Origin: Pseudooceanicola atlanticus
GTDB taxonomy: Bacteria > Pseudomonadota > Alphaproteobacteria > Rhodobacterales > Rhodobacteraceae
Direction: 5' to 3'
DNA length: 64,000 nucleotides
Assembly (NCBI RefSeq): GCF_000768315.1
Contig: NZ_AQQX01000003.1
Coordinates: forward strand, 558,001-622,000
The notes beneath the pieces are model-generated. The model was not told the origin of the DNA, searched no databases, and saw nothing but the letters and a program-made list of their open reading frames with translations. This document shows, piece by piece, positions 26,124 through 33,999 of this stretch. How positions within the stretch are numbered: the first letter of the stretch is position 1; each line of letters begins with the position of its first letter. Both the position numbers and the translations under genes were made by a program.

Positions 26124-26903
26124 ATGATCAACAGACGGACCCTGCTGAGCAGCGCCGCCGCCCTTGGCGGTGCCACGCTGATCCGCCCCTATGCCGCGAT
26201 GGCCGAAAGCCACGGCGCCATGGGCGGCGACATGTTCAAGACCGCCAATGGCGAGATCGCCATTCACCCGGTCAGCCATGCCTCCTTCGTGATGGAGACG
26301 CCGGGCGGCGTGATCTACAACGACCCGGTCGGCGGGGCGAACCTCTACGATGATTTCCCGGCACCCGACCTGATCATCATCACCCACCATCACGGTGACC
26401 ATTTCGATCCCGACACGCTGACCGCCGTCGCGGGCGATGCGCCGCTGATCGTGAACCCCGAGGTTTTCGAGAAACTGCCCGAAGCCCTGAAGGCCAAGGC
26501 GACCTCCATGTCCAATGGCGACACCGGTGAGGCGCTTGGCATGACGGTCGAAGCCATCCCCGCCTACAACACCACCGAGGACCGGCTGCAATATCACCCT
26601 GAAGCCCGCGACAACGGCTATATCCTGGGCGTGGACGGGCTGCGCGTCTACATTGCCGGCGATACCGAGGACATCCCGGAAATGCGCGCGCTGACGGATA
26701 TCGACATCGCCTTCGTGCCGTTCAACCTGCCCTACACGATGGACGAGGAACAGGCGGCCAGTGCGGTAGCCGAATTCGCGCCCAAGGTCGTCTATCCCTA
26801 CCATTACCGCGACAGCGACCCGGAGCTTTTCGCCCAGATGCTGAGCGAAACGGATGCCGGGACAGAGGTCCGCATGGGCCCCTGGTACGGCTCCACCACT
26901 TGA
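26124..26903 (+). CDS. Secreted metallo-beta-lactamase-fold hydrolase
   Basis: A 259-residue MBL-fold protein with the metal motif THHHGDHFDP (residues 87-96; pattern HxHxDH) and a later GDT for the second site. The N-terminus, RRTLLSSAAAL with cleavage after AAMA, reads as a twin-arginine or Sec signal, so the enzyme likely acts in the periplasm. The overall pattern resembles UlaG-like lactonases rather than true beta-lactamases. It has its own GGGAGAGAGAG ribosome binding site, lies downstream of the second TRAP operon and is followed by a strong terminator. It could open a lactone or ester form of the imported substrate (speculative). Confidence 0.85.
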   Translation: MINRRTLLSSAAALGGATLIRPYAAMAESHGAMGGDMFKTANGEIAIHPVSHASFVMETPGGVIYNDPVGGANLYDDFPAPDLIIITHHHGDHFDPDTLTAVAGDAPLIVNPEVFEKLPEALKAKATSMSNGDTGEALGMTVEAIPAYNTTEDRLQYHPEARDNGYILGVDGLRVYIAGDTEDIPEMRALTDIDIAFVPFNLPYTMDEEQAASAVAEFAPKVVYPYHYRDSDPELFAQMLSETDAGTEVRMGPWYGSTT

Positions 26904-26927
26904 TCCCGGTTCTTTCGGTTTCATCGG

Positions 26928-26958
26928 CGCGTTCCCGCGAGGGAGCGCGTCTTTTTTT
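26928..26958 (+). terminator. Intrinsic terminator after MBL-fold gene
   Basis: CGCGTTCCC-GCGA-GGGAGCGCG forms a 9-bp stem (one G-U pair) with a four-base loop followed by TCTTTTTTT. It starts 25 bases past the stop codon and marks the right end of the catabolic island. Confidence 0.85.
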
Positions 26959-27223
26959 GTCCGCCGGTCGGGACGCGCGGCACATTTTACCTCAAGAACG
27001 GGAAACAACCTCTTGAGTATGCACGATATCCTGCGCTCAAATCCATTTGCATACATATATCTGGACGATCGGCGAAAGCCCGCCACGGTTAAACCGGTTT
27101 GCGTCAAGTATTGTTGAAAATTTTCCAACAATTCGGCATTCTGTCGACAGAGCACAGCTCTGAACCAGAAGAGGGGCGGCCCGATCCGCCTCCGGCAGAA
27201 CGAGACAAAAAAAGGCAGTGAAC
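26959..27223. promoter_or_regulatory. AT-rich intergenic region with three dyads
   Basis: Past the terminator there is no gene until 27224. CTCAAGA (26991-26997) and TCTTGAG (27011-27017) form a perfect 7-bp inverted repeat. AAACCGGTTT at 27091-27100 is a perfect palindrome. ATTGTTG and CAACAAT (27110-27116 and 27126-27132) flank an A4T4 centre in an almost symmetrical 23-bp dyad. These probably control the small secreted protein gene downstream, but the regulator is unknown. Confidence 0.4.
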
Positions 27224-27529
27224 ATGCGTTTCCCGCTTATCGCGGCAACGGCCGCGCTAATCCTGACCACCGCCGTCGCAGCAGAGGCCGGACCGGTCAG
27301 CCGCGCCTGCTTGGCTTCCGACAGCAAGGCCCGCAGCTATGCCCTGTGCCGGTGCCTACAACAGGTGGCGAACCAGACCCTGGATCGCTCCGACCAGCGC
27401 CTGGCGGCCAAGATCTTCCGCAAGCCGCAGATGGCACAGGACATCAAGATGTCCGACAGCCGGTCGCATGAAGTGTTCTGGACCAAGTACAAGTCCTTCG
27501 GCGCCACCGCGTCCCGGTCCTGTTCCTGA
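27224..27529 (+). CDS. Small secreted cysteine-containing protein, unknown function
   Basis: A 101-residue protein starting at the ATG at 27224 (a GTG six bases upstream is in frame but less likely). Residues 1-22 form a clear Sec signal peptide ending AAEAG. The mature part of about 80 residues carries four cysteines (RACLAS, ALCRCLQ, SRSCS), which would suit two disulfides in the periplasm, and a basic middle section ending KMSDSRSHEVFW. I recognise the pattern as common in Rhodobacteraceae, sometimes under misleading transporter names, but no function is known to me. It lies alone between an AT-rich control region and a convergent phosphatase gene. Confidence 0.75.
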   Translation: MRFPLIAATAALILTTAVAAEAGPVSRACLASDSKARSYALCRCLQQVANQTLDRSDQRLAAKIFRKPQMAQDIKMSDSRSHEVFWTKYKSFGATASRSCS

Positions 27530-27593
27530 GCCGGGCAGCCGGCTGATCCAAGCCTGAACCGGCCCTGATCCCGGGCCGGACGGCCCCTTGCGC

Positions 27594-28034
27594 CTACAGC
27601 TCCAGGATCAGCCCCCGCGCGCAGCGCTCGATCAGGTCGAGCGTGCCGTCGAAGTCGCGGGTGTAATAGGGATCGGGCACGGCCTCTTCGCCGCTTTCCC
27701 CGTAATCCGTCATCAGCCGCACCGTGGTATCCGACCCTTTGGGCCGATGCGCCTCGACATCCCGCAGGTTGTTGGCATCCATGCAGATGATCAGATCGAA
27801 CCGGTCGAAATCCTGCGGGCCGAATTGCCGCGCCCTGAGCGGTGACAGGTCATAGCCCCGCGCACTGGCCGCCGCCTGCATCGGGCCGTAGGGCGGCTCG
27901 CCCACATGCCATCCCCCAGTGCCGCAGCTGTCCAGTTCCAGATGCGGCGCCATCGCCCGCACCACGCCCTCCGCCGCCGGTGAGCGGCAGATATTTCCAA
28001 GGCAGACAAAGAGGATGCGTTCGGTCGGGGCCAT
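27594..28034 (-). CDS. Low-molecular-weight protein-tyrosine-phosphatase
   Basis: A 146-residue cytosolic phosphatase. The P-loop VCLGNICRSP contains the nucleophile Cys11 and Arg17 (CX5R), and the general acid lies in DPYY at 121-124; length and layout are standard. It removes phosphate from tyrosines, in bacteria often of kinases controlling polysaccharide export. It is divergent from the Sir2 deacylase gene, with 46 bases between the two starts, so the promoters must overlap. Confidence 0.93.
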   Translation of the reverse strand: MAPTERILFVCLGNICRSPAAEGVVRAMAPHLELDSCGTGGWHVGEPPYGPMQAAASARGYDLSPLRARQFGPQDFDRFDLIICMDANNLRDVEAHRPKGSDTTVRLMTDYGESGEEAVPDPYYTRDFDGTLDLIERCARGLILEL

Positions 28035-28080
28035 GGTCTATCCTAAGCCAAAGACCGCAACGGATCAAAGGGGGATCACC

Positions 28081-28773
28081 ATGGAACGGATCGTGATACT
28101 GACCGGCGCCGGGATTTCCGCAGAAAGCGGGATGGGCACCTTTCGCGGCGCGGGCGGGCTGTGGAACGACCGCCGTGTCGAAGATGTCGCCACGCCCGAA
28201 GGCTTTGCCCGCGACCCGGCCATGGTTCAGGATTTCTACAACCAGCGCCGCCAGAAGGCCCGCCAGGTCGCCCCGAACGCCGCGCATGAGGCGCTGGCTC
28301 GGCTGCAACGCGACTATCCCGGCGAGGTCACCCTGATCACCCAGAACGTGGACGGGTTGCACGAGGCCGGCGGCTCCCCCTCGGTCATCCATATGCATGG
28401 GCGGCTGGACGGCGCGCTTTGTGCCGCCTGCGATCACCGATGGGACGCGCCCGAGGTGATGGAGGTCGCCCATCCCTGCCCCGCCTGCGGCGCGGGCGCG
28501 GGCCGCCCCGATGTCGTCTGGTTCGGAGAGATGCCCTATTTCATGGACGAGATCTTCGAGGCGCTGTCGCGCTGCACCCTCTTCGCCGCCATCGGCACGT
28601 CGGGCCAGGTCTACCCCGCCGCCGGTTTCGTGCAGGAGGCCTTCCGCGCCGGGGCCCACACGGTCGAGATCAACCTGGAGCCCTCGGCGGTGGTGTCGGA
28701 TTTCGCCGAAACCCGCTTCGGCCCGGCCACCCAGACCGTGCCCGCCTGGGTCGCGGACGTTCTGGGCGGGTGA
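28081..28773 (+). CDS. cobB: NAD-dependent protein deacylase, Sir2 family
   Basis: A 230-residue sirtuin. GAGISAESGMGTFR (9-22) and TQNVDGLHEAGG (87-98) bind NAD, His106 in HMHGRL is the catalytic base, and Cys114, 117, 133 and 136 hold a zinc. FYNQRR contains Tyr53 and Arg56, the YxxR signature that in class III sirtuins (CobB, SIRT5) recognises succinyl- and other acidic acyl-lysines, so desuccinylase activity is likely in addition to deacetylation. The start at 28081 follows GGGGGATC. The protein is cytosolic. Confidence 0.93.
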   Translation: MERIVILTGAGISAESGMGTFRGAGGLWNDRRVEDVATPEGFARDPAMVQDFYNQRRQKARQVAPNAAHEALARLQRDYPGEVTLITQNVDGLHEAGGSPSVIHMHGRLDGALCAACDHRWDAPEVMEVAHPCPACGAGAGRPDVVWFGEMPYFMDEIFEALSRCTLFAAIGTSGQVYPAAGFVQEAFRAGAHTVEINLEPSAVVSDFAETRFGPATQTVPAWVADVLGG

Positions 28774-28833
28774 CGCCCCGCCCAGTTGCGCCGGGGCGGC
28801 AGCGGGACGTTCCCGCCACCGCCCCCTAGCGAC

Positions 28834-29331
28834 TCAGTCCTCGGCCTTCATGCCGTGATCCATGGAATCGTGGTTCATCCCGCCATGATCCGGCTGGCGT
28901 TCCAAGTCGACCTCGATCTCGACCTCGATCTCGCCGGCCTGTTCGAAGACCAGCGTGACCGGAATCACCTTGCCCTGTTCGAACCGTTCGGTGAGGCCCA
29001 TGAACATCACGTGGTTGCCCCCGCGCTGCAGCATGGTCGTGTCCTGCGCGGGCACCTCGAAGCCGCCTTCGACCTCGCGCATCTTCATGACGCCGTCGCC
29101 CGCGTCGATATGGGTGTGAAGCTCCACCCGCTTGGCCACGCCGGCCTTGGCGGCGATCAGGCGGTCGGGCGTATCGCCGGTATTCACGATTTCCATGAAG
29201 GCCGCCCCGGCCATGGCCATAGGGCTGGCGGCGCGGGCATAGGCGTCGCGGATCTCGATCTCGGCCCAGGCTGCGGTTGCGGAAAGGGCAATGGCGGAAA
29301 GGCCGGCAAGGGCCAGTGTCTTGGTCATCAT
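28834..29331 (-). CDS. Periplasmic copper chaperone PCu(A)C
   Basis: A 165-residue exported protein with a signal peptide ending ATAAWA. The copper ligands follow the family pattern: HTHIDAG, VMKMREV, and NHVMFMG (H-Xn-M-Xn-H-x-M). PCu(A)C proteins deliver Cu(I) to the CuA or CuB centre of cytochrome c oxidase. The C-terminus adds a His/Met-rich tail (DHGGMNHDSMDHGM) that could serve as a second copper site. The start at 29331 (MMTK) is preceded by AGGACAG; 29328 is equally possible. It follows the DUF2946 gene by 38 bases and is probably co-transcribed. Confidence 0.9.
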   Translation of the reverse strand: MMTKTLALAGLSAIALSATAAWAEIEIRDAYARAASPMAMAGAAFMEIVNTGDTPDRLIAAKAGVAKRVELHTHIDAGDGVMKMREVEGGFEVPAQDTTMLQRGGNHVMFMGLTERFEQGKVIPVTLVFEQAGEIEVEIEVDLERQPDHGGMNHDSMDHGMKAED

Positions 29332-29369
29332 CTTGTCTGTCCTGTGATGGGAATTTCGGTCGTTGGGGA

Positions 29370-29747
29370 TCAGCCCAGGACCGGCGGCCCCCGAACGCGG
29401 ACAGAGGCCGGGCCGCGCGACACGGCGGCCGCGATGACAACCGAGGCGGCGATCGCACGGGATTCGGCTTCGCGCGGCAGCGCCAGGACCGGGTCGAGGT
29501 CCAGCGCGAGAATCAGCGACAGCGCGAAATCGGGGCAATAGACCGGCGGGCCGGTAGGGGTCCCGTTCTCATCTACGTAGACCATGACCGGGCCGGTGCC
29601 CGTACACAGCTCCATCTGCCCCGCAGGTCCGGGGGCGGCATGGGCCACGGCGGCCGCCTGCGCGGTGGCAAGCAGCAGAAGGCTCAGGACGGCCGGAAGG
29701 ATATGGGTGCGCAACCAGGTCACCGGTCTGACATAAGCCACGGACAC
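29370..29747 (-). CDS. DUF2946-like exported protein
   Basis: A 125-residue protein with an N-terminal hydrophobic signal or anchor (about 12-38), then MELCTGTGPVMVYVDENGTP and a PVYCPDFALS segment; the two cysteines and the acidic D/E-N-G-T-P turn match the small DUF2946 family, whose members cluster with copper genes. The C-terminal third is Ala/Arg-rich and slightly hydrophobic. It is upstream of the PCu(A)C chaperone on the same strand, so a role in copper handling is plausible; no biochemical function is known to me. Confidence 0.65.
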   Translation of the reverse strand: MSVAYVRPVTWLRTHILPAVLSLLLLATAQAAAVAHAAPGPAGQMELCTGTGPVMVYVDENGTPTGPPVYCPDFALSLILALDLDPVLALPREAESRAIAASVVIAAAVSRGPASVRVRGPPVLG

Positions 29748-29767
29748 GCGCAGGGGAAGCGTGACAA

Positions 29768-29804
29768 AGCGAAACAGCCCCGCCTTCCAGGGAAGGCAGG
29801 GCTG
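29768..29804 (-). terminator. Intrinsic terminator of rpmB
   Basis: Read on the minus strand, CAGCCCTGCCTTCC and GGAAGGCGGGGCTG form a long stem (one G-U pair) followed by TTTCGCTTT. It begins 22 bases after the rpmB stop at 29827. Confidence 0.8.
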
Positions 29805-29826
29805 CGCAAAAGCGATCGTCTCAGGA

Positions 29827-30114
29827 TCAGGCCTCGGCCTGGACCTTTGCGATTTCTTTTTTGACTTTCAGCGCAGTAGCGGAAAGCTCCGCATCATTCG
29901 CCTTGGCCAGGAACTTGTCCAGCCCGCCACGGTGGTCCACGGTGCGCAGGGCCGCTGCGGAGATGCGCAGCTTGATGTTACGGCCCAGGGCTTCGGAACG
30001 CAGGGACACGTCGTTCAGGTTCGGCAGAAACCGGCGACGGGTCTTGTTATTGGCATGGCTGACATTGTTGCCCGTCATCGGGCCTTTACCGGTCAGTTCG
30101 CAACGGCGCGACAT
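29827..30114 (-). CDS. rpmB: Large ribosomal subunit protein bL28
   Basis: A 95-residue basic protein beginning [23 protein letters not shown], the diagnostic N-terminus of bL28, followed by [11 protein letters not shown] and GLDKFL. Length suits the alphaproteobacterial form with an alanine/lysine-rich C-terminal helix. Only one of the zinc-binding cysteine positions remains, as in zinc-independent L28. It stands alone with its own terminator; no rpmG is adjacent. Confidence 0.97.
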   Translation of the reverse strand: MSRRCELTGKGPMTGNNVSHANNKTRRRFLPNLNDVSLRSEALGRNIKLRISAAALRTVDHRGGLDKFLAKANDAELSATALKVKKEIAKVQAEA

Positions 30115-30323
30115 GGGTCACTCCTCGTCTCTACTCTCGGGGCGAAGGGTCGCGCCCACTTTCGGAAAACAATAGGGCACCGCCGAAGGCCGCGCCCAAA
30201 ATTCAGTTCGCGCGTGATACGCGCCTTCCCGGGTCGCGTCAAGACCCGTGCCCGGGGATTTCGTCACCTTGTTCCGGCAATATCCCGACCATGCGATCCC
30301 GGGGCGATCCCGGGCGGCCCGGA

Positions 30324-31304
30324 TCACCCGCCGATCTTGCTCAGCATCTCCTGCGCAGCCCCGGTCGCGGTCATGTCGCCGACCGCCACGGCCTCGGCCA
30401 GGCGGGCCATGTCGCCACGCGCTTCGGAGGTGTCCAGCCGCGCCAGCAGCCCGTTCTTGACGTCCTCGCGGAACCAGTAGCGCGCCTGCTCGGCCCGCCG
30501 CCCGTCGAAATGACCCGACGTGCGGCGCCAGTCGGTCAGGGCCTGCATTTCCTCCCAGGCCTTTTCGAGCCCGGTATGTTCCACAGCAGACACGGTCATC
30601 GCCTTGGGAAAACCGTCCGGATCCTGCGGGCGCTTGCGCAGCAACCGCAGCGCCCCGGCGTAATCGGCGCAGGTCCGGGTCGCGGTTGCCTTCAGATCGC
30701 CATCGGCCTTGTTGATCAGGATCATGTCGGCCATCTCCATGATGCCGCGCTTCACCCCCTGCAATTCGTCGCCTCCCGCCGGCGCCAGCAGCAGCAGGAA
30801 CAGGTCGGCCATTTCGGACACCATGGTTTCCGATTGCCCGACGCCCACCGTTTCGATCAGCACCACGTCGAACCCCGCCGCCTCGCACAGCGCCACCGCC
30901 TCACGCGACCGGCGCGCGACGCCGCCCAGCTGGGTCTGCGACGGCGAGGGACGGATAAAGGCGTTGGGATCGCGCGACAGCTGCTCCATCCGGGTCTTGT
31001 CACCCAGGATCGACCCGCCCGACCGGGCCGAGGACGGATCAACCGCCAGCACCGCGACACGCAGCCCCTGCCCCGTCAGCATCATGCCGAAGGCCTCGAT
31101 GAAGGTCGATTTGCCGACACCCGGCGTGCCCGACAGCCCGATGCGCAGGGCCTGCGGGGCCTCGGGCCGCGTCGCCAGCCGCTCCATCAGCGCCACGGCC
31201 TGTTTGCGGTGATCCGCCCGGCCGCTTTCGATCAGCGTGATCGCGCGCGACAGGCTGCGCCGATCCCCGGAGGCCACCTTTTCCGCCAGGCTTTCGATAT
31301 CCAT
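30324..31304 (-). CDS. meaB: Methylmalonyl-CoA mutase-associated GTPase MeaB
   Basis: A 326-residue G3E-type P-loop GTPase (ArgK/MeaB family). Walker A GTPGVGKST is at 59-67, followed by VLAVDPSSARSGGSILGDKTRM, ETVGVGQSE with the switch region, and LINKADGD as the base-recognition motif. MeaB loads and protects adenosylcobalamin on methylmalonyl-CoA mutase. The mutase gene is not in the window; the epimerase is 12 kb away at 43554. Divergent from hrpB with 119 bases between starts. Confidence 0.93.
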   Translation of the reverse strand: MDIESLAEKVASGDRRSLSRAITLIESGRADHRKQAVALMERLATRPEAPQALRIGLSGTPGVGKSTFIEAFGMMLTGQGLRVAVLAVDPSSARSGGSILGDKTRMEQLSRDPNAFIRPSPSQTQLGGVARRSREAVALCEAAGFDVVLIETVGVGQSETMVSEMADLFLLLLAPAGGDELQGVKRGIMEMADMILINKADGDLKATATRTCADYAGALRLLRKRPQDPDGFPKAMTVSAVEHTGLEKAWEEMQALTDWRRTSGHFDGRRAEQARYWFREDVKNGLLARLDTSEARGDMARLAEAVAVGDMTATGAAQEMLSKIGG

Positions 31305-31423
31305 GTGATCCCCTTTTTCGCGGTCCGGCCCCGGTTATGCCCGCTTGCCCCCGGCCCCACAAGCGGGCTCTCGGCACCCGTCCGGTGACTGGCATCCGCG
31401 CCCGGGATATCGGATAAGGCCGC

Positions 31424-33877
31424 ATGACCCGCACGCCCCTGCCCATCGACGCCATCCTGCCCGACCTGATCGACGCCCTGCGCGCGCAGGGCCGCGCCGT
31501 GTTGCAGGCCCCACCCGGCGCCGGCAAGACCACCCGCGTGCCGCTCGCCATGCTCGAAGCCGGGCTGACCACCGGCCGCATCCTGATGCTGGAACCCCGC
31601 CGCCTGGCCGCCCGCGCCGCCGCCGACCGCATGGCCGCGACCTTGGGCGAAGAGACCGGGCAGACCGTCGGCTACCGCATCCGCGGCGACAGCGCGGTGT
31701 CGAAAACCACCCGGATCGAGGTCGTGACCGAGGGCATCCTGACCCGGATGATCCAGGCCGATCCCGACCTGCCCGGCATCGGCGCGGTGATCTTCGACGA
31801 GTTCCACGAACGCTCCCTCAACGCCGATCTGGGCCTCGCGCTCTGCCTCGAAGTGGCCGGCGCCCTGCGCGACGACCTGATCCTGCTGGCCATGTCCGCC
31901 ACGCTCGACGCCGCCCCCGTGGCCGAGCTGATGCAGGCACCGATCCTCACCTCCGAGGGCCGCGCCTTCCCTGTCGACATCGTGCCGCTCGACCGCCCCC
32001 TCGACCGCCGCGCCCGGCTGGAAGAGGCGGTCAGCGCCCGGATCCTCGACGCGCTGGCAGAAACCGAGGGCGGCGTGCTGGTCTTCCTCCCCGGGGAGGG
32101 CGAGATTCGCCGGACCGAGGCATTGCTGAAACCCCGCCTGCCCGCGAGCGTCCAGCTGCACACGCTCTTCGGCGCCATGCCATTGGCCGCGCAACGCGCC
32201 GCCATCCGCCCGGCAGAGACAGGCCGCAAGATCGTGCTCGCCACCTCCATCGCCGAAACCTCCCTGACGATCGAGGATGTGCGCGTCGTCGTCGATGCCG
32301 GCCGCGCCCGCCGTGCCCGGTTCGACCCGGGTTCCGGCATGTCGCGCCTCGTCACCGAACGCGTCTCCCGCGCCGAGGCGACTCAGCGCGCGGGCCGCGC
32401 GGGCCGTGTCGCGCCCGGCAGGTGCTACCGGCTCTGGACGGCGGGCGAGGACGGCGCCCTGCCCGCCTTCGCCCCGCCCGAAATCGAAACCGCCGACCTC
32501 GCCCCACTGGCGCTGGACCTCGCGCTCTGGGGCGCGGGGCCCGACGGCATCCCCCTGCTCAGCCCGCCCAATGCCGGCACCTATGCCGAGGGCGTCGCGC
32601 TGCTGACCGATCTGGGCGCGCTGGATGCGGGCGGACGGATCACCGATCACGGCCGTGCCCTGGCCCGCCTGCCCACGCATCCGCGCCTTGCCAACATGTT
32701 GATCCGCGCAGGCCGCGGCGCCGCCCCCCTTGCCGCGTTGCTGGCCGACCGGGACCCGCTGCCTCGCGCCGCGCCCACCGACCTCGCCCTGCGGATCGAG
32801 GCGCTGAACGATCCCAAGCGGTTCGCCGACACCCGGCCCTGGGCGCCCGATCGCGGCGCCATCGCCCGCATCCGCGAGGAAAGCCGCCGCCTCGCCCGGC
32901 TTGCACCCGATGCGCCTGAGGGACACCGCCTCTCACTCGCCGAAATGGCGGCGCTGGCCTATCCCGACCGGATCGGCCAACGCCGCAAGGGCGAGGCGCC
33001 GCGCTATGTGCTGTCCGGCGGCAAGGGGGCCGTGCTGCCCGATGGCGATGCGCTGACCAACGCCCCCTTCCTCGTCGCCACCGATCTCGACGGCGACCCG
33101 AGAGAGGCGCGGATCCGCCAGGCCGTGCAGATCACCGCCTCCGAGATCCGCGCGACCTTCGGCGATCGCGTCGCCTGGGTGGACAGCTGCGCCTGGTCCC
33201 GCCGCGACCGCCGCGTGGTGGCGCGCCAGCAGGAACGGCTCGGCGCCGCCGTGCTCGACGACCGGCTCTGGAAGGACGCGCCCGAAGACGCCATAGCCCG
33301 CGCAATGCTGGACGGCGTGCGGGACCTGGGCCTCGTGCCCGGCGACAAGGCGCGGCTCTTCCTCGCCCGCGTCCGGCTCGCCGGGGCAGAGGCCGGACTG
33401 CCGGATTTCTCCGACACCGCGCTGATGGACAGCCTGGAGGACTGGCTGCTGCCCTTCCTCGGCGGCCTCCGCGACGCCGCCGCCTGGCGCAGGTTCGACC
33501 TGCTGCCCGCGCTCAAGGCCCGGCTCGACTGGGACCAGGCCCAGGCGCTGGACCGGATCGCGCCGGCCTCCTTCACCACGCCGCTGGGGCGCAAGATCGC
33601 CATCGACTACGCCTCGGACCCGCCCGAAATTTCACTGCGCCTGCAAGAGCTTTTCGGCCAGACCACGCATCCCGCCATCGGCGGCACGCCCCTGAAACTC
33701 ACGCTGCTCTCACCCGCCGGCCGGCCGATCCAGACCACCGCCGACCTGCCCGGCTTCTGGACCGGCTCCTATGCGGATGTGCGCAAGGACATGCGCGCCC
33801 GCTACCCCAAGCATCCCTGGCCCGAGGATCCGACCCAGGCCGACCCGACCCTGCGCGCCAAACCCCGCGGCAGCTGA
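31424..33877 (+). CDS. hrpB: ATP-dependent helicase HrpB
   Basis: An 817-residue DEAH/RHA helicase of normal HrpB length. Visible motifs are APPGAGKTTRVPLAML (motif I), DEFHERSLNADLG (motif II, DEFH), AMSATLDAAPV (III), FLPGEGEIRR, ATSIAETSLTI (V) and QRAGRAGRVAPGRCYRLW (VI), then the HA2 and HrpB C-terminal domains. Its cellular role is poorly known; a link to RNA metabolism or outer-membrane proteins has been proposed in other bacteria. Monocistronic and convergent with argF. Confidence 0.95.
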   Translation: MTRTPLPIDAILPDLIDALRAQGRAVLQAPPGAGKTTRVPLAMLEAGLTTGRILMLEPRRLAARAAADRMAATLGEETGQTVGYRIRGDSAVSKTTRIEVVTEGILTRMIQADPDLPGIGAVIFDEFHERSLNADLGLALCLEVAGALRDDLILLAMSATLDAAPVAELMQAPILTSEGRAFPVDIVPLDRPLDRRARLEEAVSARILDALAETEGGVLVFLPGEGEIRRTEALLKPRLPASVQLHTLFGAMPLAAQRAAIRPAETGRKIVLATSIAETSLTIEDVRVVVDAGRARRARFDPGSGMSRLVTERVSRAEATQRAGRAGRVAPGRCYRLWTAGEDGALPAFAPPEIETADLAPLALDLALWGAGPDGIPLLSPPNAGTYAEGVALLTDLGALDAGGRITDHGRALARLPTHPRLANMLIRAGRGAAPLAALLADRDPLPRAAPTDLALRIEALNDPKRFADTRPWAPDRGAIARIREESRRLARLAPDAPEGHRLSLAEMAALAYPDRIGQRRKGEAPRYVLSGGKGAVLPDGDALTNAPFLVATDLDGDPREARIRQAVQITASEIRATFGDRVAWVDSCAWSRRDRRVVARQQERLGAAVLDDRLWKDAPEDAIARAMLDGVRDLGLVPGDKARLFLARVRLAGAEAGLPDFSDTALMDSLEDWLLPFLGGLRDAAAWRRFDLLPALKARLDWDQAQALDRIAPASFTTPLGRKIAIDYASDPPEISLRLQELFGQTTHPAIGGTPLKLTLLSPAGRPIQTTADLPGFWTGSYADVRKDMRARYPKHPWPEDPTQADPTLRAKPRGS

Positions 33878-33918
33878 CCCCCGAAGACAAGAGAGGGCGG
33901 CATGCCACCCGGCGCGCC

Positions 33919-33961
33919 GCCCCTGCTTCATCTTGCCGAAAATACTCTCGCCGGAAGGCGA
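33919..33961. repeat. Short intergenic element with hairpin, between hrpB and argF
   Basis: TTCATCTTGCCGAAAATACT is followed by TCGCC-GGAA-GGCGA (33948-33961). On the minus strand the hairpin is followed by GAGTATTTT, so it can terminate argF. A related sequence lies at 37853-37890. I recall similar elements downstream of many Rhodobacteraceae genes, but this should be verified by search. Confidence 0.5.
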
Positions 33962-33999
33962 AATCCGCGTCTTGGGGCGCTGCCCCCCGAACCCGAAGA

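Noticed and set aside
30294-30314. Tandem CGATCCCGGG pair downstream of meaB
   Set aside because: Only two copies of a GC-rich 11-bp unit in GC-rich DNA; no further structure.
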